Below, in pieces: positions 35,627-44,632 of a stretch of 64,000 bases of DNA. Position numbers and translations under genes: made by a program. Position 1 is the stretch's first letter. Each line of letters begins with the position of its first letter. The notes beneath the pieces were generated by a model. It worked only from the letters and a program-made list of their open reading frames with translations, did no database searches and was not told the origin of the DNA. This DNA is from Bradyrhizobium diazoefficiens (lineage in GTDB: Bacteria > Pseudomonadota > Alphaproteobacteria > Rhizobiales > Xanthobacteraceae), in NCBI RefSeq assembly GCF_018129965.1, contig NZ_JAFCKW010000020.1:31798-95797 (forward strand). The letters run 5' to 3'.

Positions 35627-35658
35627 CAAAAAAGCCCCGGCGTGAGCCGGGGCTTTCT
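35627..35658. terminator. Bidirectional terminator between small membrane gene and glcB
   Basis: AAAAAAGCCCCGGC and GCCGGGGCTTT form a strong stem with flanking A and T runs. It closes two convergent genes, the one ending at 35610 and malate synthase ending at 35691. Confidence 0.85.
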
Positions 35659-35690
35659 GTTCGCATGACCGGACCTGCCCCGGCGTGCTG

Positions 35691-37856
35691 TTATCCGAGG
35701 GCCTTGGCCTCGCGACGACGGGCGGTCAGAATGTATTCGGTGTAGCCGTTCGGCTGCTCGCGCCCCTTGAAGATGAGGTCGCAGGCAGCCTTGAAGGCGA
35801 CGCCGTCGAAACCGGGCGCCATCGGCTTGTAGATCGCATCGCCCGCGTTCTGCTTGTCGACCACGACGGCCATGCGCTTGAGCGATTCCATCACCTGCGC
35901 TTCGGTGATCACACCCTGGTGCAGCCAGTTTGCGAGATGCTGGCTGGAGATGCGCAATGTGGCGCGATCTTCCATCAGGCCGACATCGTGGATGTCAGGC
36001 ACCTTGGAGCAGCCGACGCCCTGGTCGATCCAGCGCACGACGTAGCCCAGGATGCCTTGACAATTGTTGTCGATCTCCTGCTTGACGTCGTCGGGCGCCC
36101 AGTTCGAATTCGACACCGGAATGGTGAGGATGTCGGACAGCTTCGCGCGAGGCCCACCCTTGGACAGCTCCTGCTGGCGAGCGGTGACGTTGACCTGATG
36201 ATAGTGCAGCGCGTGCAGCGTCGCCGCGGTCGGGGAGGGGACCCATGCGGTGGTGGCGCCGGCCTGCGGATGCGCGAGCTTCTGTTGCAGCATGTCCGCC
36301 ATCTTGTCGGGCGCGGCCCACATGCCCTTGCCGATCTGGGCATGGCCGGGCAGGCCACAGGCGAGGCCCATGTCGACGTTCCAGTCCTCATAGGCCTTGA
36401 TCCAGGCTTGCGCCTTCATCTCGTTCTTGCGGATCATCGGGCCTGCTTCCATCGACGTGTGGATCTCGTCGCCGGTGCGGTCGAGGAAGCCGGTGTTGAT
36501 GAACATGATGCGCTTGGAGGCACGCTGGATGCAGGCCTTGAGGTTGACGGTGGTGCGCCGCTCCTCGTCCATGATGCCGACCTTGAGCGTGTTTTCCGGC
36601 AGGCCCAGCATCTTCTCGACGCGGTCGAACGTCTCGCAGGTCAGGGAGACCTCGTCAGGGCCGTGCATCTTCGGCTTGACGATATAGGCCGATCCCGTGC
36701 GGCTGTTCTTGACCTTCGAGTTGCCCTTGAGGTCGTGAATCGCGAGCAGGCCGGAGACGGCGGCATCGAGCAGGCCTTCCGGAACCTCCTCGCCGTTCTC
36801 GTCCAGGACCGCGTCGGTGAACATGTGATGACCGCAATTGCGCATCAGCAGCAAGCTGCGGCCGTGCAGCTTGATCTCACCCTTGCCGTCCGGCGTCTTG
36901 TAGCTGCGGTCGGCGTTGAGCGCGCGCGTCAGCGTCTTGCCGCCCTTCTCGAAATCGGCCGATAGCGTGCCGTTCATCAGGCCGAGCGTGTTGCGATAGA
37001 CCAGCACCTTGTCCTCGGCGTCGACTGCCGCGACCGAGTCCTCCATGTCGAGGATGGTGGAGACCGCGGACTCCAAGATCATGTCGGCGACGCCGGCCGG
37101 GTCGTCCTTGCCGATCGTGCTGGTGCGGTCGATCTTCACTTCGACATGCAGGCCATTGTTGGCGAGCAGCACCGCGGACGGCGCGGCTGCATCGCCCTGG
37201 AAGCCCGCGAACTGCGCGGCGTTCTTCAGCGCGGTCGCATTGCCGCTCTTCAGCTTCGCGGAGAGCTGGCCGGCGACGACGCTATAGGCGGTGACGTCGG
37301 TGTGGCTGCCGGTCGCGAGCGGCACGGCGGCATCGAGGAACGCCTTGGCCTTGGCGATCACCTTGTCGCCGCGCGCCTTGTTGTAGCCCTTGCCGGCTTC
37401 GGGAGGATCGTGCGGGATGGCGTCGGTGCCATACAAGGCATCGTAGAGGGAGCCCCAGCGCGCGTTCGCCGCGTTCAGCGCGTAGCGCGCATTGGTGAGG
37501 GGAACGACGAGCTGCGGGCCGCAGATCTTGCCGATTTCCTCGTCGACATCAGCGGTCTCGACTTGCTGCGTCGCAGGCTCGGGGACGAGATAGCCGATCT
37601 CCTTGAGGAAGGCGGTATAGGCATTGAGGTCGAACGCCTTGCCCTTGTTGGCGCGGTGCCAGTCGTCGATCTTGGCCTGCAGCGTGTCGCGCAACGCCAG
37701 CAGGGCGCGGTTCTTCGGCCCCAGTTCCTTGATGATGGCGGCAACCCCGGCCCAGAACGTATCAGGCGCGATCCCCGTCTTCGGGGCCGCTTCCTTGGCG
37801 ATGAAGTCAAACAGGACGGGTGCAATCTTCAATCCGTGGGCGTCGACGCGTTTCAT
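35691..37856 (-). CDS. glcB: Malate synthase G
   Basis: This glyoxylate-shunt enzyme condenses glyoxylate with acetyl-CoA to malate. At 721 aa it is the long, monomeric G form. Visible features are ATILDMEDSVAAVD-like core (STILDMEDSVAAVD), MRNCGHHM, GLLAIHDLKG, and the catalytic region GIMDEERRTTVNLKACI with TGFLDRTGDEIHTSM. I chose the ATG at 37856 (MKRVDAHGLKI). The upstream open frame from 37958 is not coding-like. It has no operon partner. The ribosome site is weak (AAAGA). Confidence 0.96.
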   Translation of the reverse strand: MKRVDAHGLKIAPVLFDFIAKEAAPKTGIAPDTFWAGVAAIIKELGPKNRALLALRDTLQAKIDDWHRANKGKAFDLNAYTAFLKEIGYLVPEPATQQVETADVDEEIGKICGPQLVVPLTNARYALNAANARWGSLYDALYGTDAIPHDPPEAGKGYNKARGDKVIAKAKAFLDAAVPLATGSHTDVTAYSVVAGQLSAKLKSGNATALKNAAQFAGFQGDAAAPSAVLLANNGLHVEVKIDRTSTIGKDDPAGVADMILESAVSTILDMEDSVAAVDAEDKVLVYRNTLGLMNGTLSADFEKGGKTLTRALNADRSYKTPDGKGEIKLHGRSLLLMRNCGHHMFTDAVLDENGEEVPEGLLDAAVSGLLAIHDLKGNSKVKNSRTGSAYIVKPKMHGPDEVSLTCETFDRVEKMLGLPENTLKVGIMDEERRTTVNLKACIQRASKRIMFINTGFLDRTGDEIHTSMEAGPMIRKNEMKAQAWIKAYEDWNVDMGLACGLPGHAQIGKGMWAAPDKMADMLQQKLAHPQAGATTAWVPSPTAATLHALHYHQVNVTARQQELSKGGPRAKLSDILTIPVSNSNWAPDDVKQEIDNNCQGILGYVVRWIDQGVGCSKVPDIHDVGLMEDRATLRISSQHLANWLHQGVITEAQVMESLKRMAVVVDKQNAGDAIYKPMAPGFDGVAFKAACDLIFKGREQPNGYTEYILTARRREAKALG

Positions 37857-37980
37857 GATGGTCTTTCTTGTTGGAAATGGCTGTTTTTGGCTGCTTTTGA
37901 CCCGACAGCAGCAAAATGCGCCCACTGGGAGCGGCTTTCGGGGTCTTATTAGCCCCAAAATCGGGGCCGTGAGAAGGCCC

Positions 37981-37994
37981 CTGACAGCTGTCAG
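37981..37994. promoter_or_regulatory. 14-bp palindrome upstream of glcB
   Basis: CTGACAGCTGTCAG is a perfect palindrome 125 bases upstream of the glcB ATG. It could be an operator for a dimeric regulator. GCCCC-N6-GGGGC lies nearby at about 37952-37967. No factor can be named. Confidence 0.4.
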
Positions 37995-38030
37995 AATGTC
38001 AAGGCGGGGAGGGCGGCTCCGCGCCCCCCT

Positions 38031-38140
38031 GTCATTCCCCGCGAAGGCGGGGAATCCAGTCTGCCGCGGCTTCTCGATATTCCAACACTGTCTCTGGAAT
38101 TTCGGGCCGCCCGGTCCCGGCTACGTCAAAGGCTTCGCCC
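38031..38140. repeat. Intergenic repeat between glcB and cysNC
   Basis: ATTCCCCGC (38034-38042) and GCGGGGAAT (38047-38055) form a perfect stem inside the GTCATTCCCCGCGAAGGCGG block typical of dispersed repeats, which then runs into GCTTCTCGATATTCC-type sequence. A minus-strand open frame from 38220 crosses it but reads as repeat-derived. The region 37995-38216 shows no other gene. Confidence 0.55.
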
Positions 38141-38216
38141 AGCTCTTCGATGCTGGGCCGGCGAAGCTTTAGCGAAGACGACAAGCCGAACGACAACAGC
38201 TGGGAATCGGACCAGT

Positions 38217-40154
38217 TCAAATATTCGCGGCGAGATCCCCGACGTCGTCGAACAGCACGCCGGTCGTCTTGAGCATCTGTTCGATCTCGTCGGCGGCCTC
38301 GGCGACCGTGCGCTTCGACGTGTCGATCACCAGCTCGGCGGCCTGCGGTGCTTCGTAGTCGTTGCCGATCCCGGTGAACGACGCCAGCGCACCCGCACGG
38401 GCCTTCTTGTAGTGGCCCTTGGGATCCCGCTCTTCGCAGACGCCGGCGGGTGTCGCGACGTGGATCTCCCGGAACGCGATATCGGCAATGCGGCGGGCCG
38501 CAGCGCGGTCCTCGCGGGCCGGCGAAACCGCAGCCACGATCGCAATGTGGCCGTTGCGAGCGAGATGCGTCGCGACCTCGGCGAGGCGGCGGATGTTCTC
38601 GCTGCGGTCGGCGGCGGAGAAGCCGAGATCGCTGTTGAGCCCGGCGCGAACCGTGTCGCCGTCGAGCAGGATCGGCGAGCCGCCATTGGTGAACAGCCGC
38701 CGCTCCAGCGCCTTCGCCAGCGTCGACTTGCCGGAGGCCGGCAAGCCCGTGAGCCAGACCACGGCGCCATTATGCCTGTAGCGCGCGGAGCGCTCGTCCG
38801 GCCGCAGCGCCGATTCCACCGGTACGATGTCGACGGGAACGGCGCGCTGGCCGGCGTCGACCGACAGCACGAGACCGCCGCCGGCAATGCGTCCGGACAC
38901 TTCGATCACCAGGCGCCCGGTGCGCGGATTGTCGGTGTAGGGATCGGTCGCAATCGAGGTCGAAAGGGAAATGTCGATCTCGCCGACATGGTTACGGCCG
39001 ATCGCCTTGTTCTCGACGCTCGAGAGCTCGCCGGGGTCGACCGCCTTCTCGATCGCGACGACGGTGGCGCGGCTTTCCTTCGGTCCGCAGCGGACCAGCA
39101 ACTGGTCGCCCCTGGCGAGCGGCTTGTCGTGCAGCCAGAAGATGCGCGCGCGCAGCCGGCGCGTCTCGCGCGGGGCAGAGCCGGCATGCGCGACGATGTC
39201 GCCGCGCTCGAGGAAAAGCTCGCGATCGAGCGTGATGCCGACCGAGCGGCCGGCACCCTGACGGCCCGCGACCGGCGTCACCGGCCAGCTCTCGACCGTC
39301 TTGATCTTCGCGATCTTGCCGGCCGGCATGATCACGATCTCGTCGCCGGCAACCAGGCTCCCCGACTCGATGCGGCCGGCCACGATACGGCGGTCGTCGA
39401 ACTTGTAGATCGCCTGTACCGGCAGGCGCAGCGCGAGCGCTTCCAGCGGCCGCGCCGGCTCGAGCCGGTCAAGCGCCTCGACCACGGTCGGTCCCTTGTA
39501 CCAGCCGATGCGGTCGGTGTGCGCGGCGACGCCGTCGCCATCGCGCGCGGAAATCGGGATGATGGCCGTCGGCGTCACGCCGAGGCCGTTCAGATGTGCG
39601 GAGATTTCGTCGCTGATCGCCTTGAAGCGATCCGCGGAGAAGTCGACGCGGTCCATCTTGTTGACGACGATGGCAACCTGCTTCACGCCGAGCAGATGCA
39701 GCAGGTAGCCGTGCCGCCGCGTCTGGTCGCGCACGCCTTCCAGCGCGTCGATGATCAGCACCGCGCCGTCGGCCTGCGAGGCGCCGGTGATCATGTTGCG
39801 CAGGAATTCGGCATGGCCGGGCGCGTCGATCAGCACGATGTCCCGCGAATTGGTGCGGAAGCGGATCTGTGTGGTGTCGATGGTGATGCCCTGGTCGCGC
39901 TCGGTCTGGAGCGCGTCGAGCAGGAACGACCATTCGAATGGCATGCCGCGCCGCGCGCTGACGGCCTTGAGCATTTCGAGCTTGCCGTCGGGCAGGCTGC
40001 CGGTCTCGTGCAGGAGACGGCCGACCAGCGTCGACTTGCCGTGGTCGACATGACCGACGATGACGATGCGCACTTGCGGTCGCGTCGTGCCGTTCGGCAT
40101 GGCATGGGTATCGTCGGGAGCCGCGGGCGAAGCGGAGGGGGCGATCATGTTCAT
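38217..40154 (-). CDS. cysNC: Bifunctional sulfate adenylyltransferase subunit 1 / adenylylsulfate kinase
   Basis: This fused enzyme of sulfate activation covers the CysN GTPase subunit (forms APS with CysD) at about residues 25-440 and APS kinase (CysC, forms PAPS) at about 460-640. CysN shows GHVDHGKSTLVGRL, DAPGHAEFLRNM and NKMDRVDF; CysC shows a P-loop GLPASGKSTLAKALE and LLDGDTVRAGLNSDLGFS. This NodQ-like fusion is common in rhizobia. It follows cysD after 19 bases on the same strand. The predicted start MNMIAPSAS could instead be MPNGTT further in. Confidence 0.95.
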   Translation of the reverse strand: MNMIAPSASPAAPDDTHAMPNGTTRPQVRIVIVGHVDHGKSTLVGRLLHETGSLPDGKLEMLKAVSARRGMPFEWSFLLDALQTERDQGITIDTTQIRFRTNSRDIVLIDAPGHAEFLRNMITGASQADGAVLIIDALEGVRDQTRRHGYLLHLLGVKQVAIVVNKMDRVDFSADRFKAISDEISAHLNGLGVTPTAIIPISARDGDGVAAHTDRIGWYKGPTVVEALDRLEPARPLEALALRLPVQAIYKFDDRRIVAGRIESGSLVAGDEIVIMPAGKIAKIKTVESWPVTPVAGRQGAGRSVGITLDRELFLERGDIVAHAGSAPRETRRLRARIFWLHDKPLARGDQLLVRCGPKESRATVVAIEKAVDPGELSSVENKAIGRNHVGEIDISLSTSIATDPYTDNPRTGRLVIEVSGRIAGGGLVLSVDAGQRAVPVDIVPVESALRPDERSARYRHNGAVVWLTGLPASGKSTLAKALERRLFTNGGSPILLDGDTVRAGLNSDLGFSAADRSENIRRLAEVATHLARNGHIAIVAAVSPAREDRAAARRIADIAFREIHVATPAGVCEERDPKGHYKKARAGALASFTGIGNDYEAPQAAELVIDTSKRTVAEAADEIEQMLKTTGVLFDDVGDLAANI

Positions 40155-40173
40155 ATGGCGCTCGCGTCCTTGA

Positions 40174-41061
40174 TCAGAGATAACCGGCGACGCGCAGACG
40201 CTCGAAAGCGTCTTCGGTCTCGTGGTCGAGCGCGCGCCCGGCGCGCTCCGGCACCTTGGTCTGCTCGAGTTCGGCCAGGATCTCGTCGATGTTCGACGCG
40301 GTCGAATTCACGGGGTTGGTGATGTCCTGATCGCCCAGCGAGCGATATCGCTTGCCGTCCTTCGCCAGGTACAGCGGGATGATCGGGATGTTCTCGCGCT
40401 TGGTGTAGGCCCAGATGTCGGCCTCGGTCCAATGCAGGATCGGGTGGATGCGCAAATGCGCGCCCTGGGGCGGCGAGGCGTTGAAATGGTCCCAGAACTC
40501 CGGCGGCTGGTCGCGGACGTCCCAATTGCCTTCGAGCCCGCGCGGCGAGAATACGCGTTCCTTGGCGCGGGTTGCCTCCTCGTCGCGGCGAATGCCGGCG
40601 ATCAGGCCGTCAAAACCGTATTTGGCGAGCGCCAATTTGAGACCCTCGGTCTTGCGCGCGGCGGAACGGGCGGCCGGCGGCAGCGTTGGATCGACGGCAT
40701 CGATGGGCGGGCAGGGCTCGACGCGCAGGTCGAGTTCCCACTCCTTCCCGTAATGATCGCGAAACTGGTACATCTCCGGAAACTTCTTACCGGTATCGAC
40801 ATGCATGGCGGGGAACGGCACGCGGCCGAAGAACGCCTTCCGCGCCAGCCAGATCATGACGTTGGAGTCCTTGCCGAGCGACCACAACAGGGCGATCTTC
40901 TTCAGGCGGGCAAATGCCTCCCGGAGGATGTAGATGCTCTGCGCCTCGAGCTGGTCGAGATGGTCCATGCCGGGGGCAGACAGCCCAACAGGAATTTGCT
41001 GGGAAACGGGCGCTCCGGAGTCCTGTCCATCCGCACCGGAATCGGTCCTGAGAAGATGCAT
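40174..41061 (-). CDS. cysD: Sulfate adenylyltransferase subunit 2
   Basis: CysD is the ATP-sulfurylase catalytic subunit, working with CysN to make APS from sulfate and ATP. Seen are the PP-loop region LLWSLGKDSNVMIWLARKAF, FPAMHVDTGKKFPEMYQFRD and FDGLIAGIRRDEEATRAKE, and the C-terminal LGDQDITNPVNS. I chose the ATG at 41061 (MHLLRTDSGAD), 295 aa. The frame extends to an ATG at 41151 that lies at the promoter and would include the operator. The gene heads the minus-strand operon and diverges from cysG. Confidence 0.95.
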   Translation of the reverse strand: MHLLRTDSGADGQDSGAPVSQQIPVGLSAPGMDHLDQLEAQSIYILREAFARLKKIALLWSLGKDSNVMIWLARKAFFGRVPFPAMHVDTGKKFPEMYQFRDHYGKEWELDLRVEPCPPIDAVDPTLPPAARSAARKTEGLKLALAKYGFDGLIAGIRRDEEATRAKERVFSPRGLEGNWDVRDQPPEFWDHFNASPPQGAHLRIHPILHWTEADIWAYTKRENIPIIPLYLAKDGKRYRSLGDQDITNPVNSTASNIDEILAELEQTKVPERAGRALDHETEDAFERLRVAGYL

Positions 41062-41103
41062 CTCTGCCACTTTGCGTTTGGAGGCGAAAATTCTATAGTT
41101 GCA

Positions 41104-41137
41104 GCGCAAGAGAGAAGATGAAATTTTCTCTTTGCGC
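41104..41137. promoter_or_regulatory. Long inverted repeat in the cysD-cysG divergent promoter
   Basis: GCGCAAGAGAGAA (41104-41116) faces TTTTCTCTTTGCGC (41124-41137) with 11 of 13 aligned bases complementary, centred near 41120. It lies just downstream of the proposed cysD start site and overlaps the -35 region of the proposed cysG promoter. A repressor serving both operons is the simplest reading. The regulator is not named. Confidence 0.65.
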
Positions 41138-41148
41138 GCCAGAAATGA

Positions 41149-41176
41149 CACATATATAGAAAATAATTCCAGTCAA
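41149..41176 (-). promoter_or_regulatory. Predicted sigma-70-type promoter of cysD
   Basis: On the minus strand TTGACT (41176-41171), 16 bases and TATGTG (41154-41149) fit a vegetative promoter, with initiation near 41142. The cysG promoter may use TTGCGC (41133-41138) and TATAGA, 17 bases apart on the plus strand. Confidence 0.45.
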
Positions 41177-41204
41177 CCCCGGGTGCAGGGGAAGCGAGTC
41201 TCGC

Positions 41205-42641
41205 ATGCGGTTCTTGCCGGTGTTTCTCGATCTCAAGGCCGGTCCGGTGGTGCTCATCGGCGCGGGTGAGTTGTTGCGCGCCAAGCTGCGCGTGCTCACG
41301 GCGGCTGGTGCGCGGCTTCGCGTGCACGCGATCGACGGCAATCATGATCTCGGCCTCAGCCCCGAGCACGCAGCGCGGGTCGACATCGCCACCGGCGATC
41401 CGCTTACCGCCGATTTCGCAGGCGTCGTCGCAATCGTTTGCGCAGGTGCGGGCGAGGTCGGCATTGCGATGTCGGCCCGCGCCAAGGCGCTCGGCCTGCC
41501 CGTCAACGTCATGGACGACCTCGAACATTCCAGCTTCATCTTCCCGGCCATCGTCGATCGCGGCGATGTCGTGGTGGCGATCGGCACCGGCGGAACCTCG
41601 CCGGTGGTGGCGCGGCGCGTGCGCGAGAAGATCGAGGCGCTGCTGCCGGCCCGCATCGGTGAACTCGCGGAGTTCATCGGTGGCTTTCGCAAATCCGTCA
41701 ACGAGCGCATCGCAGAGTTTCCGCTGCGTCGCCGCTTCTGGGAGCGCGTCGTCGACGGTCCGATCGGCGCCGCCGTGCTCGCCGGGCGCAAGGGCGAAGC
41801 GGACGCGGCGCTGAGGGCGATTTCCGATCCGTCCGCCTTCGCGCGCGCCGACGAACCGGGCGGCTCGGTCGCGCTGGTGGGCGCCGGCCCCGGCGATCCC
41901 GATCTACTCACCATCAAGGCGCTGCGCGCGCTCCAGAATGCCGATGTCGTCTTCCATGACGAGCTTGTCTCGCCTGAAATTCTCGACCGGATCCGCCGCG
42001 ATACCACGCGCGTTCCGGTCGGACGCCGCGTCGGCAAGCCCGGTATCGGCCAGGACGCCATCAACCGGCGGATGATCGAGGCTGCGCAATCCGGCCAGCG
42101 CGTGGTGCGGCTGAAGGGCGGCGATCCCTTCGTGTTCGGCCGCGGCGGCGAAGAGGTGCAAGCCCTGCGCGCCGCCGGTATCGCGTATTCGATCATTCCC
42201 GGCATCACCGCGGGGCTCGGCGGCGCGGCTCATTTCGAGGTGCCGCTCACCTACCGTCAGGAAGCGCTTCGCGTCACCTTCCTGACCGCGCACAAGGTTC
42301 ACGATGCCGAGGCCGTCGACTGGTCCAATCTGACCGACACCCAGATGACGGTCGTCGTCTACATGGGCATGACCGCCGCGCCGGCGGTTCAGGCCGGACT
42401 GCTCGCCGCGGGCCGCTCGCCGGAGACGCCGGTCGGCGTGTTCGCGCGGGTCACGCGCCCGGACGCGCAGGGCGCCCTCGGCACCCTTCGCGATCTGCCG
42501 GAACTGGCGGCCAGGATCGAACAGGGTCCCGCCATCCTCATCATCGGCGACGTGGTGCGGCATGCCGACGTCTCCCGCAACGAAGCCATCCTCAAAAGCC
42601 CGAAGCAAATCATCTCTGACCTCCTGGATGCTGCCGAATGA
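41205..42641 (+). CDS. cysG: Siroheme synthase CysG (multifunctional)
   Basis: It makes siroheme for CysI. The N-terminal Met8-like domain (about 1-210: MRFLPVFLDLKAGPVVLIGAGE, VNVMDDLEHSSFIFPAIVDR) has precorrin-2 dehydrogenase and ferrochelatase activities, and the C-terminal uroporphyrinogen-III methyltransferase (about 220-470) shows VALVGAGPGDPDLLTIKALR, VRLKGGDPFVFGRGGEE and GITAGLGGAA. It heads the plus-strand operon next to its user cysI and has the usual length of 478 aa. The stop overlaps the next start (ATGA). Confidence 0.95.
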   Translation: MRFLPVFLDLKAGPVVLIGAGELLRAKLRVLTAAGARLRVHAIDGNHDLGLSPEHAARVDIATGDPLTADFAGVVAIVCAGAGEVGIAMSARAKALGLPVNVMDDLEHSSFIFPAIVDRGDVVVAIGTGGTSPVVARRVREKIEALLPARIGELAEFIGGFRKSVNERIAEFPLRRRFWERVVDGPIGAAVLAGRKGEADAALRAISDPSAFARADEPGGSVALVGAGPGDPDLLTIKALRALQNADVVFHDELVSPEILDRIRRDTTRVPVGRRVGKPGIGQDAINRRMIEAAQSGQRVVRLKGGDPFVFGRGGEEVQALRAAGIAYSIIPGITAGLGGAAHFEVPLTYRQEALRVTFLTAHKVHDAEAVDWSNLTDTQMTVVVYMGMTAAPAVQAGLLAAGRSPETPVGVFARVTRPDAQGALGTLRDLPELAARIEQGPAILIIGDVVRHADVSRNEAILKSPKQIISDLLDAAE

Positions 42642-42946
42642 CCTCTCCTCTGCAACAGAAACTCAAGATCAACGGCTCCTCGGTGGTGACGGCCAACCGC
42701 ACCTGGGATGGCATTGTCGTCTATCGGACGGCTGCCAAGGGCTGGTCGGCCGACCTCGCCGAGGCCGCGATCGTGCGAACCCCGGATGAGGCGAAAGCGT
42801 TGCTCGCCGAGGCTGTTGCCGATGACGTCGGCGCGATCGGTCCCTACATCGCCCCGGTGCAGGTCGACGACACCGGAAAGATCCTGCCGGGCAATCTGCG
42901 CGAGCAGATCCGCCGCGACGGCGTGACAATCGACTTGCCGGTCTGA
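42638..42946 (+). CDS. DUF2849 domain-containing protein
   Basis: This 102-aa protein, with NRTWDGIVVYRTAAKGWSAD and a C-terminal VQVDDTGKILPGNLREQIR, matches the DUF2849 family that accompanies sulfite reductase genes in alphaproteobacteria. The start overlaps the cysG stop and cysI follows 30 bases later. It may help the reductase, but its action is unknown. It has no signal or membrane segment. Confidence 0.88.
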   Translation: MTSPLQQKLKINGSSVVTANRTWDGIVVYRTAAKGWSADLAEAAIVRTPDEAKALLAEAVADDVGAIGPYIAPVQVDDTGKILPGNLREQIRRDGVTIDLPV

Positions 42947-42976
42947 TCGCAGGTCGAGCTTCAAGGCACTTCAATC

Positions 42977-44632
42977 ATGTACGCTTACGACGAAATCGAT
43001 CGCACGCTGGTCAACGAGCGCGTCTCGGAATTCCGCGACCAGGTGAAGCGCCGTCTCTCGGGCGAGCTCACCGAAGACGAATTCAAGATGCTGCGCCTGC
43101 AGAACGGCGTCTATCTGCAACTGCACGCCTACATGTTTCGCGTCGCGATCCCCTACGGGACGCTGGCGTCGAACCAGTTGCGGCAGCTCGCTCATGTCGC
43201 GCGCAAATATGACCGCGGCTATGGTCATTTCACGACCCGCCAGAACATCCAGTTCAACTGGATCAAGCTGTCGGACCTGCCGGATGCGCTTGCCGATCTT
43301 GCCGAAGTCGGCATCCACGCGATGCAGACCTCCGGCAACAACATGCGCAACGTCACCTCGGACCAATGGGCCGGCGTCGCGCCCGGCGAGATCGAGGATC
43401 CTCGCATCTGGTCGGAACTGATCCGCCAGCACACCACGCTTCATCCGGAATTCTCGTTCCTGCCGCGCAAGTTCAAGATCGCGATCACCGCGTCGGACCA
43501 CGACCGCGCCGCGATCAAGGTGCACGACATCGGCCTGCGTCTGATCAAGAACGAGAAGGGCGAGACCGGTTTCGAGGTTCTGGTCGGCGGCGGTCTCGGC
43601 CGCACGCCGTTCATCGGCAAGACCATCAAGCACTTCGTCCATGGCCGCGACTTGCTCAGCTATATCGAAGCCATCCTGCGCGTCTACAACCAGTACGGAC
43701 GCCGCGACAACATCTACAAGGCGCGCATCAAGATCCTGGTGCACGAGCTCGGCATCGAGAAGTTTTCGCGCGAGGTCGAGGAGGAATGGCAGCAGATCCG
43801 CCACTCCTCGCTGCAGATCGACGACGAGGTGATCGAGGACATTCGCTCGCGCTTCATCTATCCGTCCTACGAGAAGCTCCCGCACATGCCGGACGAGCTG
43901 CGGCAGGCCGCGGCCGATCCCGATTTCGAGGCGTGGCGCAAGAACTCGGTGGCCGCTCACAAGAACCCGGGCTACGCCATCGTCACGATCTCGCTGAAGC
44001 CGATCGGAGCGCCTCCGGGCGATGCCACGGCCGAGCAGATGGATGCGCTCGCCGATCTCGCCGACAAATATTCCTTCGGCGAGATCCGCGTCGGCCACGA
44101 GCAGAATCTCGCATTGCCGCATGTTGCCAAGCGCGATCTGCCGGCGCTGTGGAAGGCGCTCGACAAGCTTGGCCTCGCGACGCCCAACGTCAACCTGATC
44201 ACCGACATCATCGCCTGCCCGGGGCTCGACTATTGCTCGCTGGCGAATGCGCGCTCGATCCCGATCGCACAGGAGTTGACCCGGCGCTTCGCCAACCACG
44301 AGTTGGCCAATCTGATCGGCCGGCTGCATATCAACATCTCCGGCTGCATCAACGCCTGCGGCCACCACCATGTCGGCCATATCGGCATTCTCGGCGTCGA
44401 GAAGAACGGCGAGGAGGTCTATCAGATCACCATCGGCGGCCGTGCCGACGAGAGCGCCGCGCTCGGCAATCTGATCGGCCCCGGCGTCAAGTTCCACGAG
44501 GTCGCCGATGTGATCGAGGACATCGTGGAAGCCTATCTTGCGCTGCGCGAGCGGCCGGACGAACTGTTCGTCGACACGGTGAAGCGCCTCGGCGTCGAAC
44601 CCTTCAAGGAGCGCGTCTATGCCACTCGTTAA
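42977..44632 (+). CDS. cysI: Nitrite/sulfite reductase (siroheme Fe4S4)
   Basis: It reduces sulfite to sulfide with six electrons, using siroheme and a Fe4S4 cluster. The half-domain repeats are seen, with the cluster ligands in DIIACPGLDYCSLAN (Cys-x5-Cys) and NISGCINACGHHHVGHIGIL (Cys-x3-Cys). Length is 551 aa. Two entry stretches, GYGHFTTRQNIQFNWIKL and TSGNNMRNVTSDQ, are typical. No flavoprotein (CysJ) is adjacent, so ferredoxin is the likely donor. It lies between DUF2849 and DUF934 genes. Confidence 0.95.
   Translation: MYAYDEIDRTLVNERVSEFRDQVKRRLSGELTEDEFKMLRLQNGVYLQLHAYMFRVAIPYGTLASNQLRQLAHVARKYDRGYGHFTTRQNIQFNWIKLSDLPDALADLAEVGIHAMQTSGNNMRNVTSDQWAGVAPGEIEDPRIWSELIRQHTTLHPEFSFLPRKFKIAITASDHDRAAIKVHDIGLRLIKNEKGETGFEVLVGGGLGRTPFIGKTIKHFVHGRDLLSYIEAILRVYNQYGRRDNIYKARIKILVHELGIEKFSREVEEEWQQIRHSSLQIDDEVIEDIRSRFIYPSYEKLPHMPDELRQAAADPDFEAWRKNSVAAHKNPGYAIVTISLKPIGAPPGDATAEQMDALADLADKYSFGEIRVGHEQNLALPHVAKRDLPALWKALDKLGLATPNVNLITDIIACPGLDYCSLANARSIPIAQELTRRFANHELANLIGRLHINISGCINACGHHHVGHIGILGVEKNGEEVYQITIGGRADESAALGNLIGPGVKFHEVADVIEDIVEAYLALRERPDELFVDTVKRLGVEPFKERVYATR

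Noticed and set aside
38032..38220. 62-aa minus-strand frame before cysNC
   Set aside because: It crosses a dispersed repeat and ends in repeat-derived sequence. It has no ribosome site and overlaps the end of cysNC.
38412..40322. 636-aa plus-strand frame opposite cysNC
   Set aside because: It is antisense to a gene with clear P-loop motifs and shows only Arg/Ala/Asp/His composition.
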